Positions 26,185 through 34,019 of a stretch of 64,000 bases of DNA are shown piece by piece. The notes under the pieces are model-generated. The model made no database searches and was not told the origin of the DNA. It saw only the letters and a list, made by a program, of their open reading frames with translations. How positions within the stretch are numbered: the first letter of the stretch is position 1; each line of letters begins with the position of its first letter. The DNA comes from Verrucomicrobiaceae bacterium (GTDB lineage: Bacteria > Verrucomicrobiota > Verrucomicrobiia > Verrucomicrobiales > Akkermansiaceae): NCBI GenBank assembly GCA_027486655.1, contig JAIXOR010000001.1, positions 1 to 64,000 of the forward strand, written 5' to 3'. The position numbers and the translations under genes are program-made.

Positions 26185-29034
26185 CTAACGGTTGAGAGCG
26201 GAGTCGAGGTTGAGGATGGTGTTGGCCACCAGGGTAAGTGCGGCCGATTGCGGATCGGCGCCCAGTTTCGCGGCGAGCTCGGGGGACTTCGTGTATTCTG
26301 CGGTGGCTTCCTGATGAAGCGCGGCGAGCTCTTGCAGCATGGCGGGCGTGGCCTCGCGCTGCGTGGCTAACAGAACGGCGGCGGCGATGCGCGCCTGGAG
26401 GTCGGGCGACTGGTCGGAGACCCTGCGTGCCAGCGCGCGGGCGGCCTCGATGTGGGCGGGGTCGTTGAGGGTGACGAGGGCCTGGAGAGGCGTGTTGCTG
26501 GTGATGCGCCTCGCGCTGCAAAGGTCACGGCTCGGGGCATCGAAGGTGAGGAATCCGGGGAAGCCGCTGGTGCGCTTGCTGTAGGTGTAGATGCCGCGGC
26601 GATAGCGGTCCTCGCCCTGGGACTCTTTCCAGGAATCGCCATTGTAAACCGAGTTCCAGACTCCGGCCGGCTGGGGTGGGTAGACGGGTGGGCCGAACAT
26701 TTTGACGGAGAGCAGGCCGGAGGCCGCGAGTGTCTGGTCTCTGACCATTTCCGCGGTGAGCCGGACGCGGGGGCCGCGGGCGAGCAGGCGGTTTCCGGGA
26801 TCCCGGGCGACCAGTTCCGGCGAGGCCTTGTGGCTTTGCGAATAGGTTGATGAAAGCACGATTTCGCGGAGCATCTTCTTGATCGACCATTGGTGGTGAT
26901 CGCGCTGGCGCAGGGCGAGGTGGTCGAGCAAGCCGGGGTGGGATGGGGGTTCGCCGGAGGTGCCGAAGTCCTCGAGCGTGCGCACGATGCCGGTTCCGAA
27001 GAGCTCGGCCCACAAGCGGTTCACGAGGACCCGGGCGGCGAGCGGGTTGTCTTTGCCGACCAGCCAGCGGGCCATGTCCAGGCGGTTGCGGACGGGGGCG
27101 GCTCCGGCGGCTTGGAACAAGGCGGGGATGCCGGGCTCGACGGGGTTTTCCTTGGACAAACGGTTGCCACGGGCAAACACGCGGGTCTCGCGGGGGGAAT
27201 GGGTCGGGCGCTCGACCATCACGGGCACCATCACGCCGGGGATCGGCTGATAGGCGGCACGCGCCTCGCCGAGTTTCTGCCAGAGCTCCGCTCTTGCCGG
27301 ATCGGTGATGAGCTGGCTCCAGGCGGGATTCGAAGTGAGGGCAATGCTGAAGTTTCTAACAGGCGTGGCTTGGTTTCCGGTGGTCTGGGCGTCCTGTTTG
27401 AGGAAAACCACGAGACGGGATCCTGGCGGAGGCGTGACCGGCGCGGCCGGAACGAAGACAGCCCAGCGCGGACTTTCGAGTTTGGGGAAGCCGCCGACGT
27501 TTCCTCCGGGGCCGGGTTCGTGGGGTCCATCGAGGCGGTCAACGAAGACCTCCTTCATGGCGACGGGGGAGCTGGCACCTGCGGCATCGACGAGGCGGAC
27601 CTCGAAGCGGGTGGCGAATGAGCCGCGTTCCGGCCATTTCTTCGGGTCTTCGCTGTCCGGGAGGATGTCGAGTTTCAGAGCGGTGAACGGGGCGGCGGGC
27701 GCGGAGACCTCGTGGCTGTTGCCCATCGGCAGCGTGCCTTCGCTGCGGATCACTCCGCCAGGGTAGGCGGAGAGTTTGCCGTGGCTCGGTTTCAAGCTGT
27801 CCGGCACGAAGGGGGCCCAGTCCTTGGTGGTGGCGGCCACCGGAAGGCCCGCGTCGTTGATTTGGTTCCGGAGCGAGCGGATGCGGCTTTCGAGTGTGGA
27901 TGCCTCGTCCCGCTTGGCCGCATCGTGGGCCACTTTCATGCGCGGGAAGTCGTCGTCCTGATCGCAGTCCAGCGTGTTGTTGAAAAAGGCGGCGAACTGA
28001 TAGAACTCGTCGTGCCGGATGGGATCGTAGGGGTGGGAGTGGCACTGCACGCAGCCGAAGGTGGTGGCCTGCCAGGCGGTCCAGGTGGTGGCCACACGGT
28101 CAAGCACGGCGGCGACCCGGAATTCCTCGTCATCGGTGCCGCCCTCGGTGTTGCACTGGGTGTTGCGGTGGAAGGCGGTGGCCAGTCGCTGGTCGGCGCT
28201 GGCGTTCGGAAGAAGGTCGCCAGCCAGTTGCTCGATGGTGAATCGGTCGTAAGGCATGTCCTCGTTGAAGGCACGGATCACCCAGTCCCGGTAGGGCCAG
28301 ATGTTGCGGTGGGGGTCCTTCTCAAATCCGTAGGTGTCCGAATAGCGGGCGAGATCGAGCCAGACTGCGGCCCAGCGTTCTCCGAAGCGCGGAGACGCGA
28401 GCAGGCGGTCCGCCGCTTTTTCCTTCGCGGCGCGGGGATCTGCCTGGAATTCGCCGACGAACGAAGCGAGTTCATCCGGAGTGGGCGGCACACCGGTGAG
28501 GTCCAGGCTGGCACGGCGCAGCCACTCCGCCGGAGGTGCGGCGGGGGAGGGCTTGAGTTTCTCCCGATCGAGCCGGCCAAGGACGTGACGGTCGAGTGGC
28601 GAGGTGATCCACGATTCGTCGGAAACGGCGGAAACCGGAGCATCCACCGGCTTCTCAAAGGCCCAGTGGTTCGTCCATTCGGCGCCTTGGGCGATCCACC
28701 TCTCGACCAAGGCCGCCTCGGCGGAACTGAGGGGCGGGCCGTGTTTTGGCTTGGGCATCACTTCGTCCGGATCCTGGCTGCGAATGCGGCGGAGCATGTC
28801 GGATTTCGATGGATCTCCGGGAACGACCGGCCGCTCGCCGGATTCGCCTTCGGCAATCGCGCGGTCCCGCGAAACGAAGGAAACTCCGCCGGCCTCCTTC
28901 ACTCCGCCATGGCATGCGGTGCAGTGTTTGGTGAGCAAGGGCCGGATCTCCCGGTTGAAATCCACCTTTTCCTCCGCCGCCACCGTGGAAATCAGCCAGG
29001 GAAGAACCAGAAATCGTTGAAGGGTCGGGCACAT
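26185..29034 (-). CDS. PSCyt1/DUF1549/DUF1553 (planctomycete-type cytochrome) exported protein
   Basis: 949 residues with a signal peptide (about 1-20). The PSCyt1 part has the haem-binding HCTACHGG (about 40) and a MPKPKHGPPLS segment that could give the methionine ligand. DUF1549 follows (EWLRRASLDLTGVPPTPDEL, RFGERWAAVWLDLARYSD, YPYRDWVIRAFN-like), with NTQCNTEGGTDDEEFRVAAV, and DUF1553 at the end (NRLWAELFGTGIVRTLEDFG, HPGLLDHLA, SRDLCSARRITSNTPLQAL). These proteins are paired with DUF1501 proteins, and the pair may oxidise or bind polysaccharide-derived substrates in the periplasm; this is not established. ATG at MCPTLQRF chosen for the signal peptide. Confidence 0.92.
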   Translation of the reverse strand: MCPTLQRFLVLPWLISTVAAEEKVDFNREIRPLLTKHCTACHGGVKEAGGVSFVSRDRAIAEGESGERPVVPGDPSKSDMLRRIRSQDPDEVMPKPKHGPPLSSAEAALVERWIAQGAEWTNHWAFEKPVDAPVSAVSDESWITSPLDRHVLGRLDREKLKPSPAAPPAEWLRRASLDLTGVPPTPDELASFVGEFQADPRAAKEKAADRLLASPRFGERWAAVWLDLARYSDTYGFEKDPHRNIWPYRDWVIRAFNEDMPYDRFTIEQLAGDLLPNASADQRLATAFHRNTQCNTEGGTDDEEFRVAAVLDRVATTWTAWQATTFGCVQCHSHPYDPIRHDEFYQFAAFFNNTLDCDQDDDFPRMKVAHDAAKRDEASTLESRIRSLRNQINDAGLPVAATTKDWAPFVPDSLKPSHGKLSAYPGGVIRSEGTLPMGNSHEVSAPAAPFTALKLDILPDSEDPKKWPERGSFATRFEVRLVDAAGASSPVAMKEVFVDRLDGPHEPGPGGNVGGFPKLESPRWAVFVPAAPVTPPPGSRLVVFLKQDAQTTGNQATPVRNFSIALTSNPAWSQLITDPARAELWQKLGEARAAYQPIPGVMVPVMVERPTHSPRETRVFARGNRLSKENPVEPGIPALFQAAGAAPVRNRLDMARWLVGKDNPLAARVLVNRLWAELFGTGIVRTLEDFGTSGEPPSHPGLLDHLALRQRDHHQWSIKKMLREIVLSSTYSQSHKASPELVARDPGNRLLARGPRVRLTAEMVRDQTLAASGLLSVKMFGPPVYPPQPAGVWNSVYNGDSWKESQGEDRYRRGIYTYSKRTSGFPGFLTFDAPSRDLCSARRITSNTPLQALVTLNDPAHIEAARALARRVSDQSPDLQARIAAAVLLATQREATPAMLQELAALHQEATAEYTKSPELAAKLGADPQSAALTLVANTILNLDSALNR

Positions 29035-29402
29035 GAAAGTCGCGGCAATTACGCAGGCCCCACCCTGCATCGATCAGCCGCGTCGCGCAAATGCACAAGT
29101 GGGTGACCGGGAGTTGGCCGAAGTGGCTAAAAGTACACTGGGCTCTCGGAATGCTGAATCGGCGTACACCGGGATTGGAAATGGCTCAAATTTGAACAAA
29201 AATGATCCCGATTTCTTCAAAAATCTGCGAGATTCCACGGGGATTAGCCCGAATTCATGCCCCTTATTTCTGATAGATGGGCATGCAATACATTGAATAT
29301 AAGCATTTTAAAATTTTACTTCAAATCATCGAATTTATTCTTGCGGTTTGAGTGTATCTCAGTGTACTTTCCGAACACTGACGCGATCGTCAGCACCTTC
29401 CC
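29035..29402. promoter_or_regulatory. AT-rich divergent control region upstream of mraZ
   Basis: This 368-base gap between the divergent PSCyt1 gene and mraZ is clearly richer in A and T than the rest of the window, notably 29155-29350. It contains a perfect 11-base inverted repeat, AAAGTACACTG at 29130-29140 and CAGTGTACTTT at 29360-29370. The right copy is also part of a short dyad, CAGTGT ... ACACTG, at 29360-29380. I see no convincing -35/-10 pair and no clear array of MraZ boxes (spaced TGGGN repeats). The region must hold the main dcw promoter; the exact position is not determined. Confidence 0.55.
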
Positions 29403-29855
29403 GTGAGCAATCCTCAACAGCGCCACAAGGGTTTTCACCCCTACAAGATGGACCCGAAGTTTCGGGTTTCCGTCCCGACGGGTTGGCGTCCGGAAGCGGG
29501 GGGATCCCTGTTCCTGCTCTATTCCAAAGAGCACGACATGCCGGTGGTGAAGGTGCTCAGCCAGGCTGCATTCGATGAGAAGGTGGACCTGATCAACGCC
29601 AGCAACCTTTCCCCGGCCGACAAGAACCGCACGCTCGGCAAGCTCTCGATGCTGTGCCGCGAGGTGGGCCTCAACGAGCAGGGCAAGCTTCTTGTTCCCA
29701 AGGACCTCAGCGAGAAGGCCGGCATCCAGGCGGACTCGGACGTGGTCCTCGCCGGCCGCGGCATCCACTTCGAGATCTGGAGCAAGGCCAACTTTGAGAA
29801 ACTCCTCGAGATCGAGACCTCGCAGGATGTCGAAGACGATCTCGGCATTTTCTAA
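29403..29855 (+). CDS. mraZ: MraZ, transcriptional regulator of the dcw cluster
   Basis: 150 residues made of two SpoVT/AbrB-like swapped-hairpin repeats. The first has the pattern HPYKMDPKFRVSVPTGWRP, the second LNEQGKLLVPKDLSEKAGI followed by VVLAGRGIHFEIWSKANFE. MraZ binds DNA upstream of its own operon and usually represses the dcw cluster. The start is a GTG following TTCCC, without a clear Shine-Dalgarno motif. It is the first gene of the cluster, but about 940 bases of structured repeats separate it from rsmH, where most genomes have almost no gap. Confidence 0.93.
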   Translation: MSNPQQRHKGFHPYKMDPKFRVSVPTGWRPEAGGSLFLLYSKEHDMPVVKVLSQAAFDEKVDLINASNLSPADKNRTLGKLSMLCREVGLNEQGKLLVPKDLSEKAGIQADSDVVLAGRGIHFEIWSKANFEKLLEIETSQDVEDDLGIF

Positions 29856-29901
29856 CCACTCACCCGTCACACACCCAACAGCAGCAATGTTGTTCACCCC
29901 A

Positions 29902-29972
29902 CCCATTCCGGCACTTGGAACGGTCCGCACCCCGGCGGCCGAGTCCGCCTTCGTTCCAGTGCCGGAATTGGG
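29902..29972. repeat. long inverted repeat at the head of the hairpin array
   Basis: CCCATTCCGGCACTTGGAAC at 29902-29921 is complementary, apart from two one-base slips, to GTTCCAGTGCCGGAATTGGG at 29953-29972. The 31-base loop is GC-rich and contains a GGTCCGC...GGCGG..GTCCGCC sequence like the stems of the following array. The folded arm could terminate or pause transcription after mraZ, or be the outermost member of the array. Confidence 0.75.
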
Positions 29973-29985
29973 ACTCCTTTCCTAC

Positions 29986-30802
29986 GGACCAGCGACTCCT
30001 CTCGGGACAGAGCGTCGCAGGTCCCTCCTTACGGATGTCCGCCCCGCTTCTGGCTGGTTGTCGGGGCGGCGTCCGCTGGCTTTCATGGCTGGGCGTTTGA
30101 AGTCTCTCGGGACAGAACTTCAATCGTCACTCAACACGATGGTCCGCGCGGCTTCTGGCTGGTTGTCCGCGCGGCCATCCGAGATTTTCATGGCAAATCG
30201 GAATGGCGCGCTCGGGACAGCACGCCCTTCCGGCACTTCGGACGTCCGCTCCGCTCCTGGCTGGTTGTCGGGGCGGCGTCCGGTCTCTTTCATGGCTGGG
30301 CGTTTGGAGTCTCTCGGGACAGAACTCCAATCGTCACTCAACACGATGGTTCGCGCGGCTTCTGGCTGGTTGTCCGCGCGGCCATCCGAGATTTTCATGG
30401 CAAATCGGAATGGTGCGCTCGGGACAGCACGCCCTTCCGGCACTTCGGACGTCCGCTCCGCTTCTGGCTGGTTGCCGGGGCGGCGTCCGGTCTCTTTCAT
30501 GGCAAACGGAAACGTCGGGCTCGGGACAGCCGGTCGTTTCCTCCTTACGGATGTCCGCTCCGCTCCTGGCTGGTTGTCGGAGCGGCGTCCGCCGGTTTTC
30601 ATGGCTGGGCGCGGAAGCCCTATCGGGATTGGGCTTCTTCCGCGACTTGAAACGATGGTCCGCGCTGCTTCGGGTGTGTTGTCAGCGCGGCCATCCAGGT
30701 TTTCACATCACAGTCAGCCCCCCGCGCTCGGGACAGTGCGGCGGGTCGACGATCCCACGGGTACCCGCGCCGCTTCTGGCTGGTTGTCGGCGCGGGTGCC
30801 CG
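29986..30802. repeat. tandem array of eight two-hairpin units between mraZ and rsmH
   Basis: Eight units with a period of 105,102,105,102,102,105,105 bases. Each has hairpin A with a CTCGGGACAG loop (29986-30024, 30097-30123, 30200-30231, 30304-30330, 30407-30438, 30508-30541, 30611-30643, 30721-30745) and hairpin B with the 15-base loop CTTCTGGCTGGTTGT (30033-30074, 30138-30179, 30239-30282, 30345-30386, 30446-30489, 30548-30591, 30654-30695, 30758-30802). B stems have 8 upper pairs, a bulged T and 5-6 lower pairs. Stem bases change in pairs while loops stay fixed: TTGAAGT/ACTTCAA against TTGGAGT/ACTCCAA; CCGCGCGG/CCGCGCGG against CCGCGCTG/CAGCGCGG; CCGCCCCG/CGGGGCGG against CCGCTCCG/CGGAGCGG. 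Units 2-3 and 4-5 are nearly identical, a recent ~207-base duplication; unit 7 has degenerate loops. A TTTTCATGGC block separates units. Confidence 0.9.
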
Positions 30803-31755
30803 CCGATTTTTCCGTTTCCACACCGGATGGCGGCTATCATGTCTCGGTCTTCCCGGCGGAGACCCTTGAGTGGATGGACGCCCGTGAGGGTCGCTTCATC
30901 ATCGATGGAACGCTGGGTGGAGGCGGCCACAGCGAGCTGTTCCTCAAGGCCGGCGCACGGGTTCTCGGTGTCGACCGCGATCCGGAGGCCCTCGCGCACG
31001 CGCGCGTAAGGCTGGCGCCCTTCGGCGATCGATTCACCACCTGGCAAGGCAACTTCGCCGATCTCCATGAAAGCCCCGAAATCCGGCAGGGGGAGCGGGC
31101 CGATGGCCTGCTGCTGGATCTCGGGGTGTCTTCCCGGCAACTTGACAGCGCCGAGCGCGGCTTCTCGTTCATGCGCGAGGGACCGCTCGACATGCGGATG
31201 GGTCCTGCAAGTCGCCACAGCGCCGCGGACATCGTGAATGCTTGGGACGAAGCGGACCTCGCGCGGATCCTCTTCCAACTCGGAGAGGAACCCAAGGCTC
31301 GCCGGATCGCCGCCGCCATCGTGAAACAACGCGCATCGCGTCCATTCACCACCACCCTTCAGCTGGCATCCTGCATCGAAGCCGCGGTCGGCCGCCACGG
31401 CCGGACCCACCCGGCGACCCGCTCGTTTCAGGCGATCCGCATGGCGGCCAACGAGGAACTCGAGTCGCTCGCCGCAGCCCTTGCCGCCGCGCCTGCCGTC
31501 CTCAAGCCCGGTGGGCACCTCCTGATCATCACCTTCCACAGCCTTGAAGACCGCATGGTCAAACGCCACCTGCGGCATCACTCGGCCCCCTTCATCGACG
31601 ATCCGGGATGGCCCGAACCCAAGCCGAATCCCGACTATCAGTTCGAGCTTCTTTCCCGCAAGGCCATCCTGCCGACCGACGGTGAAATCACCCTGAACCC
31701 CCGGGCCCGCAGTGCGAAACTGCGGGTCGCACGCCTTTTGGAACCCGCGCCATGA
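30796..31755 (+). CDS. rsmH: 16S rRNA (cytosine1402-N4)-methyltransferase
   Basis: 319 residues from the GTG used here. The family core starts at GGYHVSVFPAETLEWM, then FIIDGTLGGGGHSELFL with the SAM-binding glycines, VDRDPEAL, LLLDLGVSSRQLD, ERGFSFMREGPLDMRM and near the end ITFHSLEDRMVKRHL. It methylates C1402 of 16S rRNA. No ATG lies between the repeat array and the conserved N-terminus; GTG 30796 or TTG 30784 give the normal length, whereas the nearest in-frame ATG (30655) adds 47 residues encoded by the repeats. The frame is open through the whole array. The GTG sits in the right arm of the last hairpin. Confidence 0.9.
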   Translation: MPADFSVSTPDGGYHVSVFPAETLEWMDAREGRFIIDGTLGGGGHSELFLKAGARVLGVDRDPEALAHARVRLAPFGDRFTTWQGNFADLHESPEIRQGERADGLLLDLGVSSRQLDSAERGFSFMREGPLDMRMGPASRHSAADIVNAWDEADLARILFQLGEEPKARRIAAAIVKQRASRPFTTTLQLASCIEAAVGRHGRTHPATRSFQAIRMAANEELESLAAALAAAPAVLKPGGHLLIITFHSLEDRMVKRHLRHHSAPFIDDPGWPEPKPNPDYQFELLSRKAILPTDGEITLNPRARSAKLRVARLLEPAP

Positions 31756-32093
31756 ACCGCAGAAAAGACGAGCCCCGTTCACACGCCACGGTCTTCATCG
31801 CCGTCATCCTCGCCGCATCCATCAGCGCCGGGGGCGGCGTGCTCCACGCGTATTACAAAAACCGCCAGGTCCAGCTCACCCGCGAGATCGATGCCATCGA
31901 CCGCCGCGTGGAGCACAGCCGCCTGGAGATCCGCACCACCGAGATGCGCATGGACCAACTTCTCAACCGCTTCGTCATCCGCAAACAACTCCAGGAAAAC
32001 GGCTCCAACCTCCGGCCCATCGCACTCAGCGCGGTCGAGGAAATCGATCCCGCTCCCGCCGCCCGCCGAAGCGTTGCGTCCACCGCACCCTAG
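31752..32093 (+). CDS. ftsL: FtsL-like division protein
   Basis: 113 residues. A short basic N-terminus, one transmembrane helix (about 12-30, ATVFIAVILAASISAGGGVL) and a periplasmic coiled coil (about 35-85) give the classical FtsL layout. Its start overlaps the rsmH stop by ATGA and ftsI starts three bases after its stop, the conserved rsmH-ftsL-ftsI order. The call rests mostly on position and topology because FtsL sequences diverge strongly. It would recruit FtsI/FtsW with FtsB to the septum. Confidence 0.82.
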   Translation: MNRRKDEPRSHATVFIAVILAASISAGGGVLHAYYKNRQVQLTREIDAIDRRVEHSRLEIRTTEMRMDQLLNRFVIRKQLQENGSNLRPIALSAVEEIDPAPAARRSVASTAP

Positions 32094-32096
32094 TCC

Positions 32097-34019
32097 GTGA
32101 ATTCCGCGTTCCAAACCCGCTGCATCCTGCTCTGCCTGATCCTTGTGGTCGGTCTCAGCGTGCTGTCGGGGCGGCTCGTCCAGATCCAGCTCGTGGACCG
32201 CCATCGCTATGCGGAAAGTTCGCGGAAGGCCTTCCACCGCGTCGAAAAACTCCCGGCCCTGCGCGGCATGATCGTTGATCGCCGCGAGGAACCGCTCGCA
32301 AAGAGCATCCCGGTCTCCACCGTGTTTGTGGATAAAAACCACCTGCAGGATCCCAAACTCGCCGCCTACGGCCTTGCCTATCAGGAAGCCAGTGCGGAAC
32401 CCGGATGGTCCACCCTCGACCCCACCGCCCAGCGCCGCCGCATCAATGGACTGCGTGGCGAGATCCTCGCCCGGGACAGCGCCGAGGCCATCGTCAGCAA
32501 ACACATGGCCTACGCCGTCGGCGTGCTCGCCCGCCCGCTCGGCATGCGCCGCGAGGAACTGCGCGAAAAAATCGAGGACAGCAAAGGCAAGTGGGTGCCC
32601 ATCGCCAAGGAACTCCCGGAAGACGTCGCCGAAAACCTCCGCGATGCCGTCGACAAACACTGGATCCAGGGTTTCGAGTTCCAGAACTCCATCAAACGCT
32701 GGTACACCGCACCCAATCTCGCCACCCACCTGTTAGGCTTCACCGGCGAGACCGAGGAGGTCAACGAGGAAGGCAAACCGGAAACCCGCGTCACCGGACG
32801 CTTCGGCATCGAGTCGTCCATGGAAACCTATCTGGCCGGTCGCGATGGTTGGCGCGAGCACTGCCGCGACGCCCGCGGGCTGGTGGTTCCCGGAAACTCC
32901 GCCAGCCTCATGCCGCCGCGTGCAGGACTCAACGTCCAGCTCACCATCGACATGGGCCTGCAAGCCATCGTCGAGGAGGAGATGGAAGCCTGCCTCGAGG
33001 AATTCCAATCGGTCCGGGGTGCCGTCATTCTGATGGATCCGAAGAACGGCGAAATCCTGGCGATGGCCAGCCGCCCGCACTTCGATCTCAACCGCCGGGA
33101 CGACATCGCCACCAATGGATTCAACTTCGCCATCCAGGCGATTTACGAGCCCGGTTCCACTTACAAGATCGTAGCCACCGGTGGTGCCATCAACGAAGGC
33201 CTCGCCACTCCGTTCACCTCCGTCTTCTGCCACAACGGCAACTACTCGGAAGGCAAGATCCAGGTGCCGGACCACCATCCCTACGGAAACCTCACGCTGG
33301 AAGGTGTGCTCGTGAAATCCAGCAACATCGGTGCCTACAAGTTCGCACGCCAACTCGGCGCAAAGCGCTTCTACGAATACACCCGCGATTGGGGATTCGG
33401 CCGCAAGACCGGCATCCAACTCAGCGGCGAAAGCTCCGGCATCGCCCGCAATACCAACAACGCGGTCGACTTCTCGCGCGCCAGCTACGGATACGCCCTC
33501 AACGTCACTCCGCTCCAGATGGCCTGCGCCTACGCCGTCATCGGCGGAGACGGCAGGCTCCTCAAGCCGAAGATCATCAAATCCCTCGTCGCCAACGACG
33601 GCACCGTCGTCGAGACCTTCCCCACCGAGGTGGTTTCCCAGGTGCTCAAGCCGGACACCGCGCGGAAAATGCGCTCCGCGCTTGAGAAAGTGACGGAAAC
33701 CGGCGGCACCGCCACCCTCGCCGCCGTCCCCGGATACAAGGTGGCCGGCAAGACCGGCACCGCCAAGCGCCACAACCCGAACGGCCGCGGATACCTGCCT
33801 AACAGCTATACCGTCTCCTTCGCAGGCATGCTGCCCGCACAGGACCCCGCCTTTGTGGGCATCGTCGTCATCGATGATCCCAAGACCAACAAGGTCACCC
33901 GCTACGGCGGCACCATCGCCGCACCCGCCTTCGGCCGCATCGCCGCACGCGCCGCCTCCTATCTCAACATTCCTCCCACCGAGCCTGTTTCCACGCCTCT
34001 GGCGAACGCCCAACGATGA
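32097..34019 (+). CDS. ftsI: FtsI, septal peptidoglycan transpeptidase (PBP3 class)
   Basis: 640 residues, class B penicillin-binding protein. One N-terminal transmembrane helix (about 8-27), the RGMIVDRREEPLA segment and pedestal domain, then the transpeptidase with the active-site serine in S354-TYK, KSSNIG and KTGT (GKTGTAKRHN). It cross-links septal peptidoglycan together with FtsW. The start is GTG, three bases after the ftsL stop. It overlaps murE by four bases (ATGA). Confidence 0.95.
   Translation: MNSAFQTRCILLCLILVVGLSVLSGRLVQIQLVDRHRYAESSRKAFHRVEKLPALRGMIVDRREEPLAKSIPVSTVFVDKNHLQDPKLAAYGLAYQEASAEPGWSTLDPTAQRRRINGLRGEILARDSAEAIVSKHMAYAVGVLARPLGMRREELREKIEDSKGKWVPIAKELPEDVAENLRDAVDKHWIQGFEFQNSIKRWYTAPNLATHLLGFTGETEEVNEEGKPETRVTGRFGIESSMETYLAGRDGWREHCRDARGLVVPGNSASLMPPRAGLNVQLTIDMGLQAIVEEEMEACLEEFQSVRGAVILMDPKNGEILAMASRPHFDLNRRDDIATNGFNFAIQAIYEPGSTYKIVATGGAINEGLATPFTSVFCHNGNYSEGKIQVPDHHPYGNLTLEGVLVKSSNIGAYKFARQLGAKRFYEYTRDWGFGRKTGIQLSGESSGIARNTNNAVDFSRASYGYALNVTPLQMACAYAVIGGDGRLLKPKIIKSLVANDGTVVETFPTEVVSQVLKPDTARKMRSALEKVTETGGTATLAAVPGYKVAGKTGTAKRHNPNGRGYLPNSYTVSFAGMLPAQDPAFVGIVVIDDPKTNKVTRYGGTIAAPAFGRIAARAASYLNIPPTEPVSTPLANAQR

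Noticed and set aside
27712-29106. Plus-strand 464-codon open frame opposite the PSCyt1 gene
   Set aside because: Antisense shadow; low-complexity composition and no motifs.
29098-29116. MraZ box-like GTGGGTGACCGGGAG upstream of mraZ
   Set aside because: The two GGG blocks have the wrong spacing for the known TGGGN repeats and there are only two; far from the start codon.
30120-30602. Minus-strand open frame across the hairpin array with repeated DNQPEA peptides
   Set aside because: The repeats keep all frames fairly open; there is no promoter or start context specific to it, and the structural covariation explains the sequence better. I keep it as unlikely rather than excluded.
29692-30795. 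RsmH N-terminal extension starting in mraZ
   Set aside because: The frame is open from within mraZ, but that part overlaps mraZ out of frame and the family starts near YHVSV; I annotated the short form and list the longer as a question.
29986-30802. CRISPR array
   Set aside because: The period is over 100 bases, the repeated parts are two different hairpins with changing stems, there are no unique spacers, and no cas genes are near.
29986-30802. Integron attC cassette array
   Set aside because: Hairpins with variable stems recall attC, but there are no cassette genes between them, no integrase, and no paired GTTRRRY/RYYYAAC core sites.
32405-33685. Arg/His/Pro-rich open frames inside ftsI and the mur genes
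   Set aside because: Out-of-frame readings of strongly GC-biased genes; none has a start context or domain.
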